A DNA stretch of 64,000 nucleotides from Buttiauxella gaviniae ATCC 51604 (GCF_001654835.1 NZ_LXEP01000004.1:124001-188000); one strand, 5' to 3'; positions 8,140-17,423 are shown, counted from the first letter of the stretch. Numbers and translations are program-made. Notes: generated by a model not told the origin, from the letters alone.

Positions 8140-9129
8140 CTATTCATGAATAACTTTGCTATCGGGTGGAACCATAGGATCTCGTACTGGATGAGTCAGC
8201 CCTTTGACTAACCCAGCAGAGAGCACGGCTAAATTTATTACACTATGCAACCCGTTAATTAATGAGCGATTTTTAATCGCTTTCAGGATAATAAATGCAA
8301 GTAATGGCAGTAGCGCTACACCAATAATTTCAGCATTGAATGTCAATATCGAAACCAACAGCAAAAACATATAGATGGAAAAAATAATCTCGTTTTTGAC
8401 CATTCTAAGAACGTGACTCAGATAGGGTCTCCCCCATGCACTGCGTAGTAACTCACCTGTTGCCTGGTTATAACCACTTCGCCAACGGTACATTATTAAT
8501 TTGAATGTCGGCATGTTATGTGAGGTGTGACTGAAATAAGGAACATCAAGGCGATGGAGTTTATAACCGGCATGTAATAAACGCATCCCGAGCTCTGCCT
8601 CTTCAAAGGCATGCAGATTACGGTTGGTAAGATAACCAATTTTTTCAATTGCCACGCGACGGTATAAACCTCCCCCCCCTAAATGATCGCAATCACCTAT
8701 CGGATATATTTCATGTAGTCGTTGCTTGCGTGACTTGAACTCATAATTTGCTGCATCATCCATTTCAACGGTACCCGCAACGCCCGCGTATTCTGGGTGT
8801 GCCTCAAGAAATGTAACTGCACTATCAATAAACCCTTTTTCCAGTTCCATATCGCCATCCATTAACAACAGATATTGACCCTCGCTATACAGATAACCTA
8901 GTTGATGCCCCACTCCACAGCAACGATCCGCAGGCTGCGTTAAAGACACCACGGTCACGCCTTTAGCGCTTGCTAATTGTTGAGTGTTATCGGTCGATAA
9001 ACTATCAGCCACGATGATCTTATGCGGATAATCAGCAATCTGCTGTTGGATACTATCGATGGTTTTCTCGATGCACTCGGCTTCGTTAAGGGTTTTAATA
9101 CTCACTGTAATAAACGGTTTATTAGCCAT
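8140..9129 (-). CDS. Family 2 (GT-A) glycosyltransferase with C-terminal membrane segments
   Basis: A 329-residue inverting GT-A glycosyltransferase. The N-terminal catalytic domain has the SIKTLNEAECI start, LLLMDGDMELE (DxD motif) and a TAGYKLH...AFEEAELGMR region. Two or three hydrophobic segments follow from about residue 245. The ATG at 9129 is preferred over an in-frame ATG at 9144: GCGGAG sits 7 bases before it, and it follows the stop of the polymerase gene by one base. It likely transfers a sugar to the lipid-linked EPS repeat. Confidence 0.85.
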   Translation of the reverse strand: MANKPFITVSIKTLNEAECIEKTIDSIQQQIADYPHKIIVADSLSTDNTQQLASAKGVTVVSLTQPADRCCGVGHQLGYLYSEGQYLLLMDGDMELEKGFIDSAVTFLEAHPEYAGVAGTVEMDDAANYEFKSRKQRLHEIYPIGDCDHLGGGGLYRRVAIEKIGYLTNRNLHAFEEAELGMRLLHAGYKLHRLDVPYFSHTSHNMPTFKLIMYRWRSGYNQATGELLRSAWGRPYLSHVLRMVKNEIIFSIYMFLLLVSILTFNAEIIGVALLPLLAFIILKAIKNRSLINGLHSVINLAVLSAGLVKGLTHPVRDPMVPPDSKVIHE

Positions 9130-9130
9130 A

Positions 9131-10504
9131 CTATTGCTCCGCATAACGATAAACGGACCGACGAATTACCAGACTCGAACCCAGCGATAAATAAAAAATA
9201 AATTGCAGCATTGGGGTAATTGTGAGTATTTGGCTATAGGGTAGGCTCAATAAACAGCTAATAACAAAAACACTAAAAGCAGGTGAGAAACTCAGTAACT
9301 GGAGGTCTTGTTGATCTAATTTCTCGCGATCCAACAAGGGCTTAGGCTGCACGATTTTTAGCGTATAAATAATTAGGCTAATAAATAGCAGAGTTCCTAC
9401 TACACCCACTTCCCAAAGCAACATACTTAAAGAGGTCGAATCCAGAATCAAGTTATAGGTAAGGTTTAAAAAACCCTGCGAGACAATACTGCCACTGTTT
9501 GTCGCATTAAGACCATAGCCAAATAACGTGCCCGACAACCCCCAAAGATCGTTATTTTTAAGCCAAAAAGTCAGTGTGGTAAAGCGGCCCACCTCCCCTG
9601 ATGGCAGAATATAATTGGGATCAAAAATGTAGTCTAACGACGACAGGAAGACACTTAATGAACTCTCTGTTGGGTCACTACCAAAGGCAGATGAATAACC
9701 AGAAGCCAGGATAAGTATCGCAAACGCAATCAATAGAGCCATGCCTGCAAAAATCAGCAGCAATGCTTTTAGATTTACTTTACTCATCCCTTTAACGTAG
9801 CTTGGCATTAGCCAAACCCAGCACATGAGTATTGGCGATAACAAGATAACAAATTTTACTTCGCCAACGATACATAAGCCAAAGCCCAATATGATATGCA
9901 GTGCCATTGATTTAAATGTCGTTAGTCCGTGCTTAAATTCAGAAATTTTCAACAGCATAATCAGCAGGCAAAACAGCCCCATGGCCGCAGTATTACCGCC
10001 GCCCATCGGGTCACCACCGAAGGTTCCAACCACTGAATCCCATTTATCTTCCTCACCATACGTGGCCACACGCTGGGGAACCACAAACAACAACTGGTAA
10101 AGAACCATCGGGAATTGTGCGTAAAATACCCAGTATAAAGTTTTGGTTACACGGTAGACCTGCGATTCACGGCAGAATCCTAATAACAGGCAGAGCATGA
10201 TTAGAGATAGTGCAATTTCATTTTTAAATCCGACAATCGCATCCGTTACCCCTTCCTGCAAAATTGTCGATACCCCCGCCATGACCAGGAAGACGAGATA
10301 CACCGTGAGCACAATTATTTCTTGCTTATCCAGCTGTAATGTTTCGTAGCGCGTTTGCATGATCAACAGGCTAAACATCAGCAATGTCAGGAAAAATGGG
10401 ATCCACAGCACCGACAATAAGCCGGTGAAATATTGAGCCCCCCCACAAAACACAAGGGTAATTAAAGAATAGGTCTGTAAATAGTGCCCAGTATTAAGAT
10501 TCAT
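9131..10504 (-). CDS. Wzy-like O-antigen/EPS polymerase
   Basis: A 457-residue polytopic membrane protein with about ten to eleven hydrophobic segments and a large periplasmic loop (about 255-330) before the last helices, the topology of Wzy/WaaL-type polymerases. It also shows the GxG-rich loop GTFGGDPMGGGNTAAMG. In a Wzx/Wzy pathway it joins flipped repeat units on undecaprenyl diphosphate at the periplasmic face. Family sequence identity is always low, so the call rests on topology and its place between the flippase and glycosyltransferase genes; it overlaps the flippase gene by 4 bases. Confidence 0.75.
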   Translation of the reverse strand: MNLNTGHYLQTYSLITLVFCGGAQYFTGLLSVLWIPFFLTLLMFSLLIMQTRYETLQLDKQEIIVLTVYLVFLVMAGVSTILQEGVTDAIVGFKNEIALSLIMLCLLLGFCRESQVYRVTKTLYWVFYAQFPMVLYQLLFVVPQRVATYGEEDKWDSVVGTFGGDPMGGGNTAAMGLFCLLIMLLKISEFKHGLTTFKSMALHIILGFGLCIVGEVKFVILLSPILMCWVWLMPSYVKGMSKVNLKALLLIFAGMALLIAFAILILASGYSSAFGSDPTESSLSVFLSSLDYIFDPNYILPSGEVGRFTTLTFWLKNNDLWGLSGTLFGYGLNATNSGSIVSQGFLNLTYNLILDSTSLSMLLWEVGVVGTLLFISLIIYTLKIVQPKPLLDREKLDQQDLQLLSFSPAFSVFVISCLLSLPYSQILTITPMLQFIFYLSLGSSLVIRRSVYRYAEQ

Positions 10505-11712
10505 AATACAACCGGTCTGTCTTTTAAGAGGTTGGCGCGTTTATTGACCTTCAGATAAATAAACGCATAACGGACGAATGTTAGTACCGAGAACAGAATG
10601 ATTGATGTGGCATAGTCATTATAAAAATAGGGTACAACAACAAACGAAATCAACACGATAGCCAACTGTTCAAACTGAATGCGTAAAAAGTAACGGTGAG
10701 AGCCAAAAATAAGCTCAATCACTGTCAGTGGGCAGACAGCCAAAGCCGGGAACAAATAAGGCAACATATATCGCGAAGTCGGAATTGAGTTAATCCAATC
10801 TTCACTAAAACCAAGGTGCATAACTATCGGATAGAAAATAAATACGCCTAAGGTACAAATAACCCCCAGTACCAGCAGCAGCAAGCGTACTTTTTTGTAC
10901 TCGTCATAATTGAAGGTGTTATGTCTAAAATCGATAGACCATTTTGAAAAAATAGCATTGCGAACGGCATTTCCAACGATCACCACCGGAGCCAGACAGA
11001 AACGGCTCACAATAGAAAAATAGCCTGCAGTCAGTGCAGAGAACCAAAAGTTAATCAGCATAATAGGTAAATTACCGTTTGCCATTGCCAGCACTTCAGC
11101 ACTACCTACTTTGGTGATGTGATGAACGTGTTTATTAAAGAACGCGAAATTATTTTTCGGACTTAAATGCTGTAATGTCACCGAGCGCAAATCAAATGCG
11201 CAAAGAATGCAGCCAATCGTCAGAAGCATCATTGAACCTGCCCATGCCCAATAGAATGCCTGAACATGTGTGGTGAGCATGACAGAAAGCACCACCACCA
11301 CGGAAACAGATATTCTCTGAAAGACTAAAAAGCCAAAATTAGCCGTACGTAACGATAAGTTCTCCGATATCAACACCCACGTATTAGAAAGCGTGAGCAA
11401 ATAAAGGAAGAAGATATTCTGGTCAAATAACCACGCAGTTAGCAAAGCATACGGGAGAGCAGTAATCAGACTTTGCAGTAAACAAAACACGACGTTTTGG
11501 GCCAGTTCATCATCTTGTTGCTTCGGAATCAAAAGTTGCGAAGCAAATGTGCATACCTGGGCACCAATCAGCGCAATACTGTAATTAAGCGCGTAAAGCC
11601 CTACCTCGGGCAGATCATATTTGTGAGAAATCAACCAAATAGAGAGCGCACCAATCAATTGCGAAATGACTGATGAACCAGCAATTGTAGACGCGCTCTT
11701 CAGTAAACTCAT
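10501..11712 (-). CDS. Wzx-like polysaccharide flippase
   Basis: A 403-residue protein made almost entirely of hydrophobic helices (about eleven to twelve), starting MSLLKSASTIAGSSVISQLIG, the typical N-terminus of the oligosaccharide flippase/MATE-like family. It would move lipid-linked repeat units across the inner membrane. The start codon overlaps the stop of the co-polymerase gene (ATGA, 11709-11712), and its own stop overlaps the polymerase gene, indicating translational coupling. Confidence 0.8.
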   Translation of the reverse strand: MSLLKSASTIAGSSVISQLIGALSIWLISHKYDLPEVGLYALNYSIALIGAQVCTFASQLLIPKQQDDELAQNVVFCLLQSLITALPYALLTAWLFDQNIFFLYLLTLSNTWVLISENLSLRTANFGFLVFQRISVSVVVVLSVMLTTHVQAFYWAWAGSMMLLTIGCILCAFDLRSVTLQHLSPKNNFAFFNKHVHHITKVGSAEVLAMANGNLPIMLINFWFSALTAGYFSIVSRFCLAPVVIVGNAVRNAIFSKWSIDFRHNTFNYDEYKKVRLLLLVLGVICTLGVFIFYPIVMHLGFSEDWINSIPTSRYMLPYLFPALAVCPLTVIELIFGSHRYFLRIQFEQLAIVLISFVVVPYFYNDYATSIILFSVLTFVRYAFIYLKVNKRANLLKDRPVVL

Positions 11713-13847
11713 ACCCGGCCTGTGCCATTCATCAGTTCGTTAGTTTGCAGGTTGAGTGAACGTAATCCCTCTTTGGTTTCCAGATTTTTATCAAAAACTT
11801 GATTAATGACTACGCCGATAACAACAGTCTGATTGGTTTCGATTTTATCCAGCGCGTGGATAATGTGCTCAGCTGGTGCCGCACCTGCTTTTAGTACAAA
11901 TATCAGGCCATCTGTAACCCGACTAATTAACTGGCTATCCTGGCTCTGATTCACCGCCGCAGCATCAATAATAATGCGCTGATACTTGCTGCGTAGTTCG
12001 CGCATTAAGTGCTCAAGGTTCTCTGATGACAGCATGAGCAATGATGAAACTGTCGCATTACCACGCGCCAGGAAATCAAGATTTTCATTCACTTTAACAA
12101 TCAGATTTTCGGAGGTAACTTCTCCACGAAGCAACTCGGCAACACCTTGCGCGGAAGGCTTAGCAAGTTCGCTCGACAAACCCTCGTTATTGTAAAAATC
12201 CAGGTCGATAAGCAGTGTTTTTTGATCGAAGCTAAATGAGTTAGCCAACAGATTTGCCAGCAGTGTACGTCCATCACCATGGTCCGCTGATGTCACAGTA
12301 ATCGCCTGAAGCTGCCGATTATCCAACATAATATGGGTGCGGATGCTGTGAATGATGTCTGCATTGAGCGGGTTATTAGAGATAATATCGCGGATTTGCG
12401 CACGACTCCCGAGCCCCTTATAGCGGCGAATCTCACCGAGTGGTTCGAGGTTCAAGCGCTTCTTCACCTGGCTCAAGTTGTTAATCGTGCTGTCCATCGC
12501 GGCTTTCACAATGAAGTACATGATGCAAAATGCCAGCGCTAACAAAACCACCATAATAAACAGCAGCGATTTATTAGGCTTGGATGGGCGTTCAGCCGGT
12601 ACTGCCGGGTCATACAATACAGCATCCGCCTCAGCATAATTACTCGAAAGTGACTGCTCTTGAGTACGTTGATATAACGTTTTGTATGACTCTTCAGTTT
12701 TATCCAGCACCAGTTTCAAACTGTTATAACCATCGCGCTTGGTTGCCAATTTCTGAAATATTTCTTTTTGCTGATCTAACTGTTTCTGGTAGCTATTTTC
12801 ATCTGCCAGCGCTGCTTGATATTGCTGACGCAATCCAGTTTCCAGCTCACCCAGCACACTATAGGTTTGATCCTGGATCGCCTGAACCTGAGCCTGAGCC
12901 TCCTGAATTTTGGCATGCTTTGGCCCATAGGATTTACGCAATTCATAAAGCGAACGTTTCGCCTGGATCAAGGCAATACGTAAGTCCTGAATCTGCGCAT
13001 GGTCCGAAATTACCGGGAGAGAAATGACATCTTCGAGAGATTTTCCTGTCCCTTTACGAACTTCGTTGTAAAGCGATTCAGCAGCCACGCGGCGCTGGGT
13101 CGCATCGGCCAAACGGTTAGTCACAATACCTAACTGCTCTGTTTCAAAACCATCTACACCACGGAAGGTCAACAATCCTTCTTTATTGAGATATTCATCA
13201 ATTGCCTGTTTTTGTACGGCAATTTGTTTTTGCAAATCGTCCATTTTCTGCAGATTGCTTTCTCGAGCTTTCTGCGTATTGATACGCTTTTGTTCAGCGG
13301 TGTAGTTGATAAACGCCTGCGCAACACCGTTAGCTACCTTTGCTGCCATTTCTGGGGAAGGTGACTCATAGGAAATAGATGCCAGATGCGTCGTGCGAAT
13401 ACTGGTAATAGTGAGATTTTTCAGCATGGTTTTCAGCGCATTATCAATGCGTTGCTGCTGATTTTCGGGAGTGTTGGCATCTTTGCTGTCTGATTTAACG
13501 CCATTGAAATCTGGATTTTCATCCAATTTCAAATTTCGAACGGCCTGTGCAAGCACAATACGTGACTGCATCAACGCATATTGTGTTTCGTAGTAGCCGT
13601 TACGTGTCGAGTCATAGCCATCAACTTGCGGGAACGGTGAGACATTATCAGGCTGAGCCTTAACCAGCACTGTCGCCGTTGAGACATATTTCGATGTCAT
13701 CATGTTGATAAGTGGCCAGGCAATCGCCCCAGCAATCACACCGCCGAGGAGGATTTTCCAACTGTTTCTTTTAATTTCCTTGGCAAACCGGGAGAAATCG
13801 ATAGAGCTTTCTCGTTTCTTGCCATTTTCAACTATTGATAGTTTCAT
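11709..13847 (-). CDS. Wzc-like polysaccharide co-polymerase with degenerate kinase domain
   Basis: A 712-residue PCP-2a-type protein: TM1 about 31-48, a periplasmic Wzz-like coiled-coil domain (about 55-425, with the proline-rich PAVPAERPSKPNK before TM2), TM2 about 428-447, and a cytosolic BY-kinase-like domain (about 510-690). It should control chain length and energise export with the OPX protein. The ATPase motifs are eroded. Walker A reads TSADHGDGRT (519-528), with Arg where family members have the phosphate-binding Lys. Walker A' is LLIDLDFYN (545-553). Walker B is IIIDAAAV rather than IIIDTPP. No tyrosine occurs after residue 622, so the C-terminal Tyr cluster used for autophosphorylation is missing. 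No Wzb phosphatase gene lies nearby. Confidence 0.85.
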   Translation of the reverse strand: MKLSIVENGKKRESSIDFSRFAKEIKRNSWKILLGGVIAGAIAWPLINMMTSKYVSTATVLVKAQPDNVSPFPQVDGYDSTRNGYYETQYALMQSRIVLAQAVRNLKLDENPDFNGVKSDSKDANTPENQQQRIDNALKTMLKNLTITSIRTTHLASISYESPSPEMAAKVANGVAQAFINYTAEQKRINTQKARESNLQKMDDLQKQIAVQKQAIDEYLNKEGLLTFRGVDGFETEQLGIVTNRLADATQRRVAAESLYNEVRKGTGKSLEDVISLPVISDHAQIQDLRIALIQAKRSLYELRKSYGPKHAKIQEAQAQVQAIQDQTYSVLGELETGLRQQYQAALADENSYQKQLDQQKEIFQKLATKRDGYNSLKLVLDKTEESYKTLYQRTQEQSLSSNYAEADAVLYDPAVPAERPSKPNKSLLFIMVVLLALAFCIMYFIVKAAMDSTINNLSQVKKRLNLEPLGEIRRYKGLGSRAQIRDIISNNPLNADIIHSIRTHIMLDNRQLQAITVTSADHGDGRTLLANLLANSFSFDQKTLLIDLDFYNNEGLSSELAKPSAQGVAELLRGEVTSENLIVKVNENLDFLARGNATVSSLLMLSSENLEHLMRELRSKYQRIIIDAAAVNQSQDSQLISRVTDGLIFVLKAGAAPAEHIIHALDKIETNQTVVIGVVINQVFDKNLETKEGLRSLNLQTNELMNGTGRV

Positions 13848-13849
13848 AG

Positions 13850-14407
13850 TTAGAAGAAGCCCATGCCAATAATCACGATATCACCAGGGTGAACGGAATG
13901 TCTTACGTCCACGTTCTCAAGCAATTGGTTTGTGCCAGCTAAGCGAATATTGATATCTTTGCGATCGGCTCTGTCTGTAAAGCCACCGGCCTGCGCAATC
14001 GATTTTTCAACTGTGAGCCCAGGTTCATAGGAAAATCCATTCGGATTTTTTACCTCTCCTGAAACATAGTATTTTCGGAACTCAGCAATATTCACCGTCA
14101 CCATTGGATTTTGCAGGTAATCACCTCGCAGACGATTAGTTAACTCTGCACTCACCTGTTCTGGAGTTTTGCCTTTTAGCGTGAGTTGCCCAATATAAGG
14201 GAAAGTAATAGTTCCGCTTTTATCGAGTATAAATTTCATTGTTAGATCAGGTTCGCCGTACACATTAATACTAACGGCATCACCTGCATCAAGCAGATAT
14301 CCTTTTGATTCAGAATCAGGATTATCCATTAGTGGCGGCTTAGATGCAGAACATCCTGCCAGAAGCACACTGAAAAATAAAAATACCCATAATTTCATTA
14401 TTTTCAT
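13850..14407 (-). CDS. Short OPX (Wza-like) polysaccharide export lipoprotein
   Basis: A 185-residue lipoprotein: signal peptide with lipobox LLAGC (Cys about 19), then a polysaccharide export (Poly_export) domain (YGEPDLTMKFILDKSGTITF) and one SLBB domain (FRKYYVSGEVKNPNGFSYEP ... GDIVII). It is about half the length of E. coli Wza and lacks the domains and amphipathic helix that form Wza's own outer-membrane pore. It would therefore sit in the periplasm between the co-polymerase and a separate pore, most likely the beta-barrel encoded by the adjacent gene. It lies 2 bases from the co-polymerase gene and 1 base from the beta-barrel gene. Confidence 0.88.
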   Translation of the reverse strand: MKIMKLWVFLFFSVLLAGCSASKPPLMDNPDSESKGYLLDAGDAVSINVYGEPDLTMKFILDKSGTITFPYIGQLTLKGKTPEQVSAELTNRLRGDYLQNPMVTVNIAEFRKYYVSGEVKNPNGFSYEPGLTVEKSIAQAGGFTDRADRKDINIRLAGTNQLLENVDVRHSVHPGDIVIIGMGFF

Positions 14408-14408
14408 T

Positions 14409-15695
14409 TTAAATCTGCACCTTAGCTGTAAACATAATCAGCGAATTGTCATAACCCAACGTTCTCAAGACTTCTCTGTCGTCGTCAGGTCCGATATAAA
14501 ACGAATCGGTCTCTTTATTTGAACGCAATGTATCTATTTGATATTTCAACTCAAAGTTAATAGAGGGCCTGAAGTCATAACTCATGGTGAAGGTGAACAC
14601 ACCATCCTTGTCATTTCTGTCCTTATCTTGCTTCTTATAGTCTTCTGTGGTGTACGAGTAATCTAACAAGGTGGAGAAACGGTCATCGAACCAAAAATGT
14701 TGATACGAAATGCCATACTGTGAAACCAAAATATATCCCCCCACTTCTGAAGGGTCTTTAATGCGTTGTGAGGTATGTGCTGTAAAAATAGATTGTTTGA
14801 GCGGCTTCCACTCGCCCTTAATATCCCAGTTTAGCCCATTAAAATCCTGCGAGTTGGGATTGTTCTCAAATGTTTTATACAACCATGCCAGGTTCATATC
14901 GATGTTAGTTTTACCAGTAACCTGTGATTTTATTCCATAAAGCAAATAATATTCGTCACTGTCTTTTTCAGAAGCATGATCATAATGGATCTGGTTGGTA
15001 ATAAAGCTATAACGGAATCGCGTTTGCGATGTGTACTGGTCAAAAATTTCAGCAACGAGGCTGTTTTGATGCCATTCCTGCTGCTGGATATAGTTGTAAA
15101 AATCATTATCAGTATTCTGCACATCCTGCGTATTACCGAAACGAAGTTTTTTATAAATCAACGCAACTTCTGCTTTGCCACGCCCTTCAGGAGCACCGTA
15201 ACTATAACGCAGTTCACTATTTAATAAGTTAGTGCTTAATGGAGAATTAACGCCAAATTCTTGAAATTGTTCAGGTATAAACCCTTCAGTAATGCCACGA
15301 CCACGGTCTTCATGTCCAAGTGCATCTTCGACATTTAACATCAGGCCATGCATTAACCCATAGCGCCACGCGCCATTGAAACGAAATAAATGGTCGTTGT
15401 AATTATCAGTTGAATCATTGTTATAATTGCGATAATCACCTGAGTACATTAATAAGTATTTATCCTGATACCGTTGGCCAGTTAAACTCAACTCAGGTGT
15501 AGCACTGATAAAGTTTGAACCAATAGCATCTCTTTTATGTGGCTGATAAGTCACATTATCTTCATAACCATAATTCACACCAACGTTGCTCTGAAAATCA
15601 ATACCCGCAATGCCGATATGTGATTTCGGTGTTAGATCTGCCATGGCCGGCGGCGATAAAACCATTCCGGCAATAATAAAATATTTAATATGCAT
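14409..15695 (-). CDS. Outer-membrane beta-barrel protein of the EPS exporter
   Basis: A 428-residue exported protein: a signal peptide (about 1-19, ending PPAMA|DL) followed by alternating amphipathic strands rich in Tyr/Asp/Asn with short turns, ending in a strand (LIMFTAKVQI), as in BBP2/VpsM-associated barrels. The ATG at 15695 is chosen because translation from it begins directly with the signal peptide; a TTG at 15707 is also open. It overlaps the initiating transferase gene by 11 bases. Alongside a short OPX protein it is the natural candidate for the outer-membrane pore of a composite OPX/beta-barrel translocon of the type described in Myxococcus xanthus (Wzp proteins). Confidence 0.75.
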   Translation of the reverse strand: MHIKYFIIAGMVLSPPAMADLTPKSHIGIAGIDFQSNVGVNYGYEDNVTYQPHKRDAIGSNFISATPELSLTGQRYQDKYLLMYSGDYRNYNNDSTDNYNDHLFRFNGAWRYGLMHGLMLNVEDALGHEDRGRGITEGFIPEQFQEFGVNSPLSTNLLNSELRYSYGAPEGRGKAEVALIYKKLRFGNTQDVQNTDNDFYNYIQQQEWHQNSLVAEIFDQYTSQTRFRYSFITNQIHYDHASEKDSDEYYLLYGIKSQVTGKTNIDMNLAWLYKTFENNPNSQDFNGLNWDIKGEWKPLKQSIFTAHTSQRIKDPSEVGGYILVSQYGISYQHFWFDDRFSTLLDYSYTTEDYKKQDKDRNDKDGVFTFTMSYDFRPSINFELKYQIDTLRSNKETDSFYIGPDDDREVLRTLGYDNSLIMFTAKVQI

Positions 15696-17100
15696 TTTTA
15701 CCGACAAATCCTTTGAAAATAGTCTTTATAATAATTTTAATATCTAGCCATAACGACCAGTTCTGGATGTATTCGATATCATATTCAACACGCTTTTCCA
15801 TTTTATAAAGTGCATCAATTTCGCCGCGATAACCGTTAATTTGTGCTAATCCTGTGATCCCAGGCTTAACTTTATGGCGAATCATGTAGTTTTCGACTTG
15901 CTTACGATACTGTTCATTGTGTGTGACTGCATGAGGCCTGGGACCAACAATCGACATACTACCCTGCAATACATTGAAGAACTGCGGTAATTCATCGAGT
16001 GATGTGCGACGTAAAAATGCACCGAAACGAGTCACGCGCGGATCATCTTTTGTTGCTTGTACCACCGTATCAGAATTTTCCATCACGCGCATAGTACGGA
16101 ACTTCCAGACTTTAATTTTTTGCCCACTCAAACCATACCTGTCTTGCTTGAAAAATATCGGCCCGCGTGAAGTTAGTTTTATCCCGATACTAATTAGTAA
16201 TAACAGTGAGGAAATCAATACCATAATAATGCTGCCAAGAACTAAATCTTCGGCACGCTTAATAAAAGAACCAAATCCTTCAAACGGAGAACTCAGGATG
16301 CTGATCGTTTGCAAGTTATGTATAGAGCGCAACTTCGACATGTGAGTACTGTAGGAGTTAAAATCAGGAACGATATAAGTATTAACCGTGGTATCTGACA
16401 TCATCGACAAAAAGTGACGAATTCTCTCTAATGCCACTAGCGGTAATGCGATATAGATCTCATCTACCCTTCCCGCTTTGGCCTCTTCAACAAGGCCACT
16501 TACTGACCCCTTAAAGGGGCTATTGATTTGGCCTATAAGTGTGCTGAATCTTGAAACATCACGTTCATCGTAGAAAGCCAAATCCAGTTTCATATCCGAG
16601 TATTCCTTAAGAAGCGCCTCTTCGGCCGCCAGACCATTGTCTGTAACTCCCACAATAGCCACATGTATGCTTTTCTTGGCTGAGTACTTAAGGACAATTA
16701 AATGGATTAAATAGAGTAAAAACAGTGGAATGGCATACCAGAAGAGCGTGGCTGGGAAAAAACCATTCTCAAAAATTCTTAAATAACCTAGTGATTGCAG
16801 TCCGCCAGCTAAAAATCTGACAAACTCAACAAAAACAATAGTTAAAAATGAGCACAGGATCAATCTTAGCTGACCACGTATGCTCCATTTCTTAGGTTTA
16901 TGTAGATAAAGCTCAGTGTACTCGCCAAATAGTAAAAAAGTGGTAGAAAAAAGAAAGCTAAGCATCAAAACAGTACTTGCTGATTCCATGGCTAATAGAA
17001 ATGCGCTCAATATTAAAATCGAGTTTATAAAGAGAAAATCAGCAAACTTAATAAATACTGGATACCCTCCATGGGTAAATTTCAAAGAATTTCTCGGCAT
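15685..17100 (-). CDS. Undecaprenyl-phosphate sugar phosphotransferase (WcaJ/VpsL-like)
   Basis: A 471-residue polyisoprenyl-phosphate hexose-1-phosphate transferase that starts EPS synthesis by moving sugar-1-phosphate from UDP-sugar to undecaprenyl phosphate. The N-terminal half has about four to five hydrophobic helices and a CoA-binding-like domain (about 140-250). The C-terminal catalytic domain carries KVWKFRTM, DDPRVTRFGAFLRRTSLDELPQ, and VGPRPHA followed by the GITGLAQINGYRG block, all diagnostic. The sugar is probably glucose by analogy with WcaJ/VpsL-like enzymes, but galactose is possible. It is the first gene of the minus-strand EPS operon. Confidence 0.92.
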   Translation of the reverse strand: MPRNSLKFTHGGYPVFIKFADFLFINSILILSAFLLAMESASTVLMLSFLFSTTFLLFGEYTELYLHKPKKWSIRGQLRLILCSFLTIVFVEFVRFLAGGLQSLGYLRIFENGFFPATLFWYAIPLFLLYLIHLIVLKYSAKKSIHVAIVGVTDNGLAAEEALLKEYSDMKLDLAFYDERDVSRFSTLIGQINSPFKGSVSGLVEEAKAGRVDEIYIALPLVALERIRHFLSMMSDTTVNTYIVPDFNSYSTHMSKLRSIHNLQTISILSSPFEGFGSFIKRAEDLVLGSIIMVLISSLLLLISIGIKLTSRGPIFFKQDRYGLSGQKIKVWKFRTMRVMENSDTVVQATKDDPRVTRFGAFLRRTSLDELPQFFNVLQGSMSIVGPRPHAVTHNEQYRKQVENYMIRHKVKPGITGLAQINGYRGEIDALYKMEKRVEYDIEYIQNWSLWLDIKIIIKTIFKGFVGKNAY

Positions 17101-17366
17101 AAGTAGACTCGTTATTCATTGAATTATCGTTGTTGATACTTTCCTTTCCCATCTTGATTATATCATAAATGTAAAGAATACAAGGGAATTTGTTAAGAAT
17201 TGTAAAAGAAGGTGTTAGTGGTTAGTATTATTTTAAACACTATTAGGAATAGTGAAATGTGCCATGTAGATGTTTGTTTTACCACAGTAAGTTAACACAG
17301 CGATTTAAGCTGTTTTAACTTACTTATGGAAATTCGCTGTGGTAATTGGAAGGTTTTTTTCAAAAG
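17101..17366 (-). promoter_or_regulatory. Leader of the EPS operon with nested inverted repeats
   Basis: This gap holds a striking nested palindrome. Outer arms TTACCACAG (17279-17287) and CTGTGGTAA (17337-17345) are perfect. Inside them AGTAAGTTAA (17286-17295) pairs with TTAACTTACT (17315-17324) and ACAGC (17297-17301) with GCTGT (17309-17313), giving a long AT-rich stem with one mismatch and a 7-base loop. It lies about 180-245 bases upstream of the first EPS gene. It has no T-run on the minus strand and resembles an operator or attenuator more than a terminator. No JUMPstart/ops element was found. Confidence 0.5.
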
Positions 17367-17393
17367 CCAGACAGCACACCGAATGCTGCCTGG
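17367..17393 (-). terminator. Terminator of yecA
   Basis: CCAG-a-CAGCA (17367-17376) pairs with TGCTG-c-CTGG (17384-17393); on the minus strand the stem is followed by CTTTTGAAAA. It lies 30 bases past the yecA stop codon. Confidence 0.6.
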
Positions 17394-17423
17394 TTATTAA
17401 AAGAAAGACTTTGCTGCATGTAA

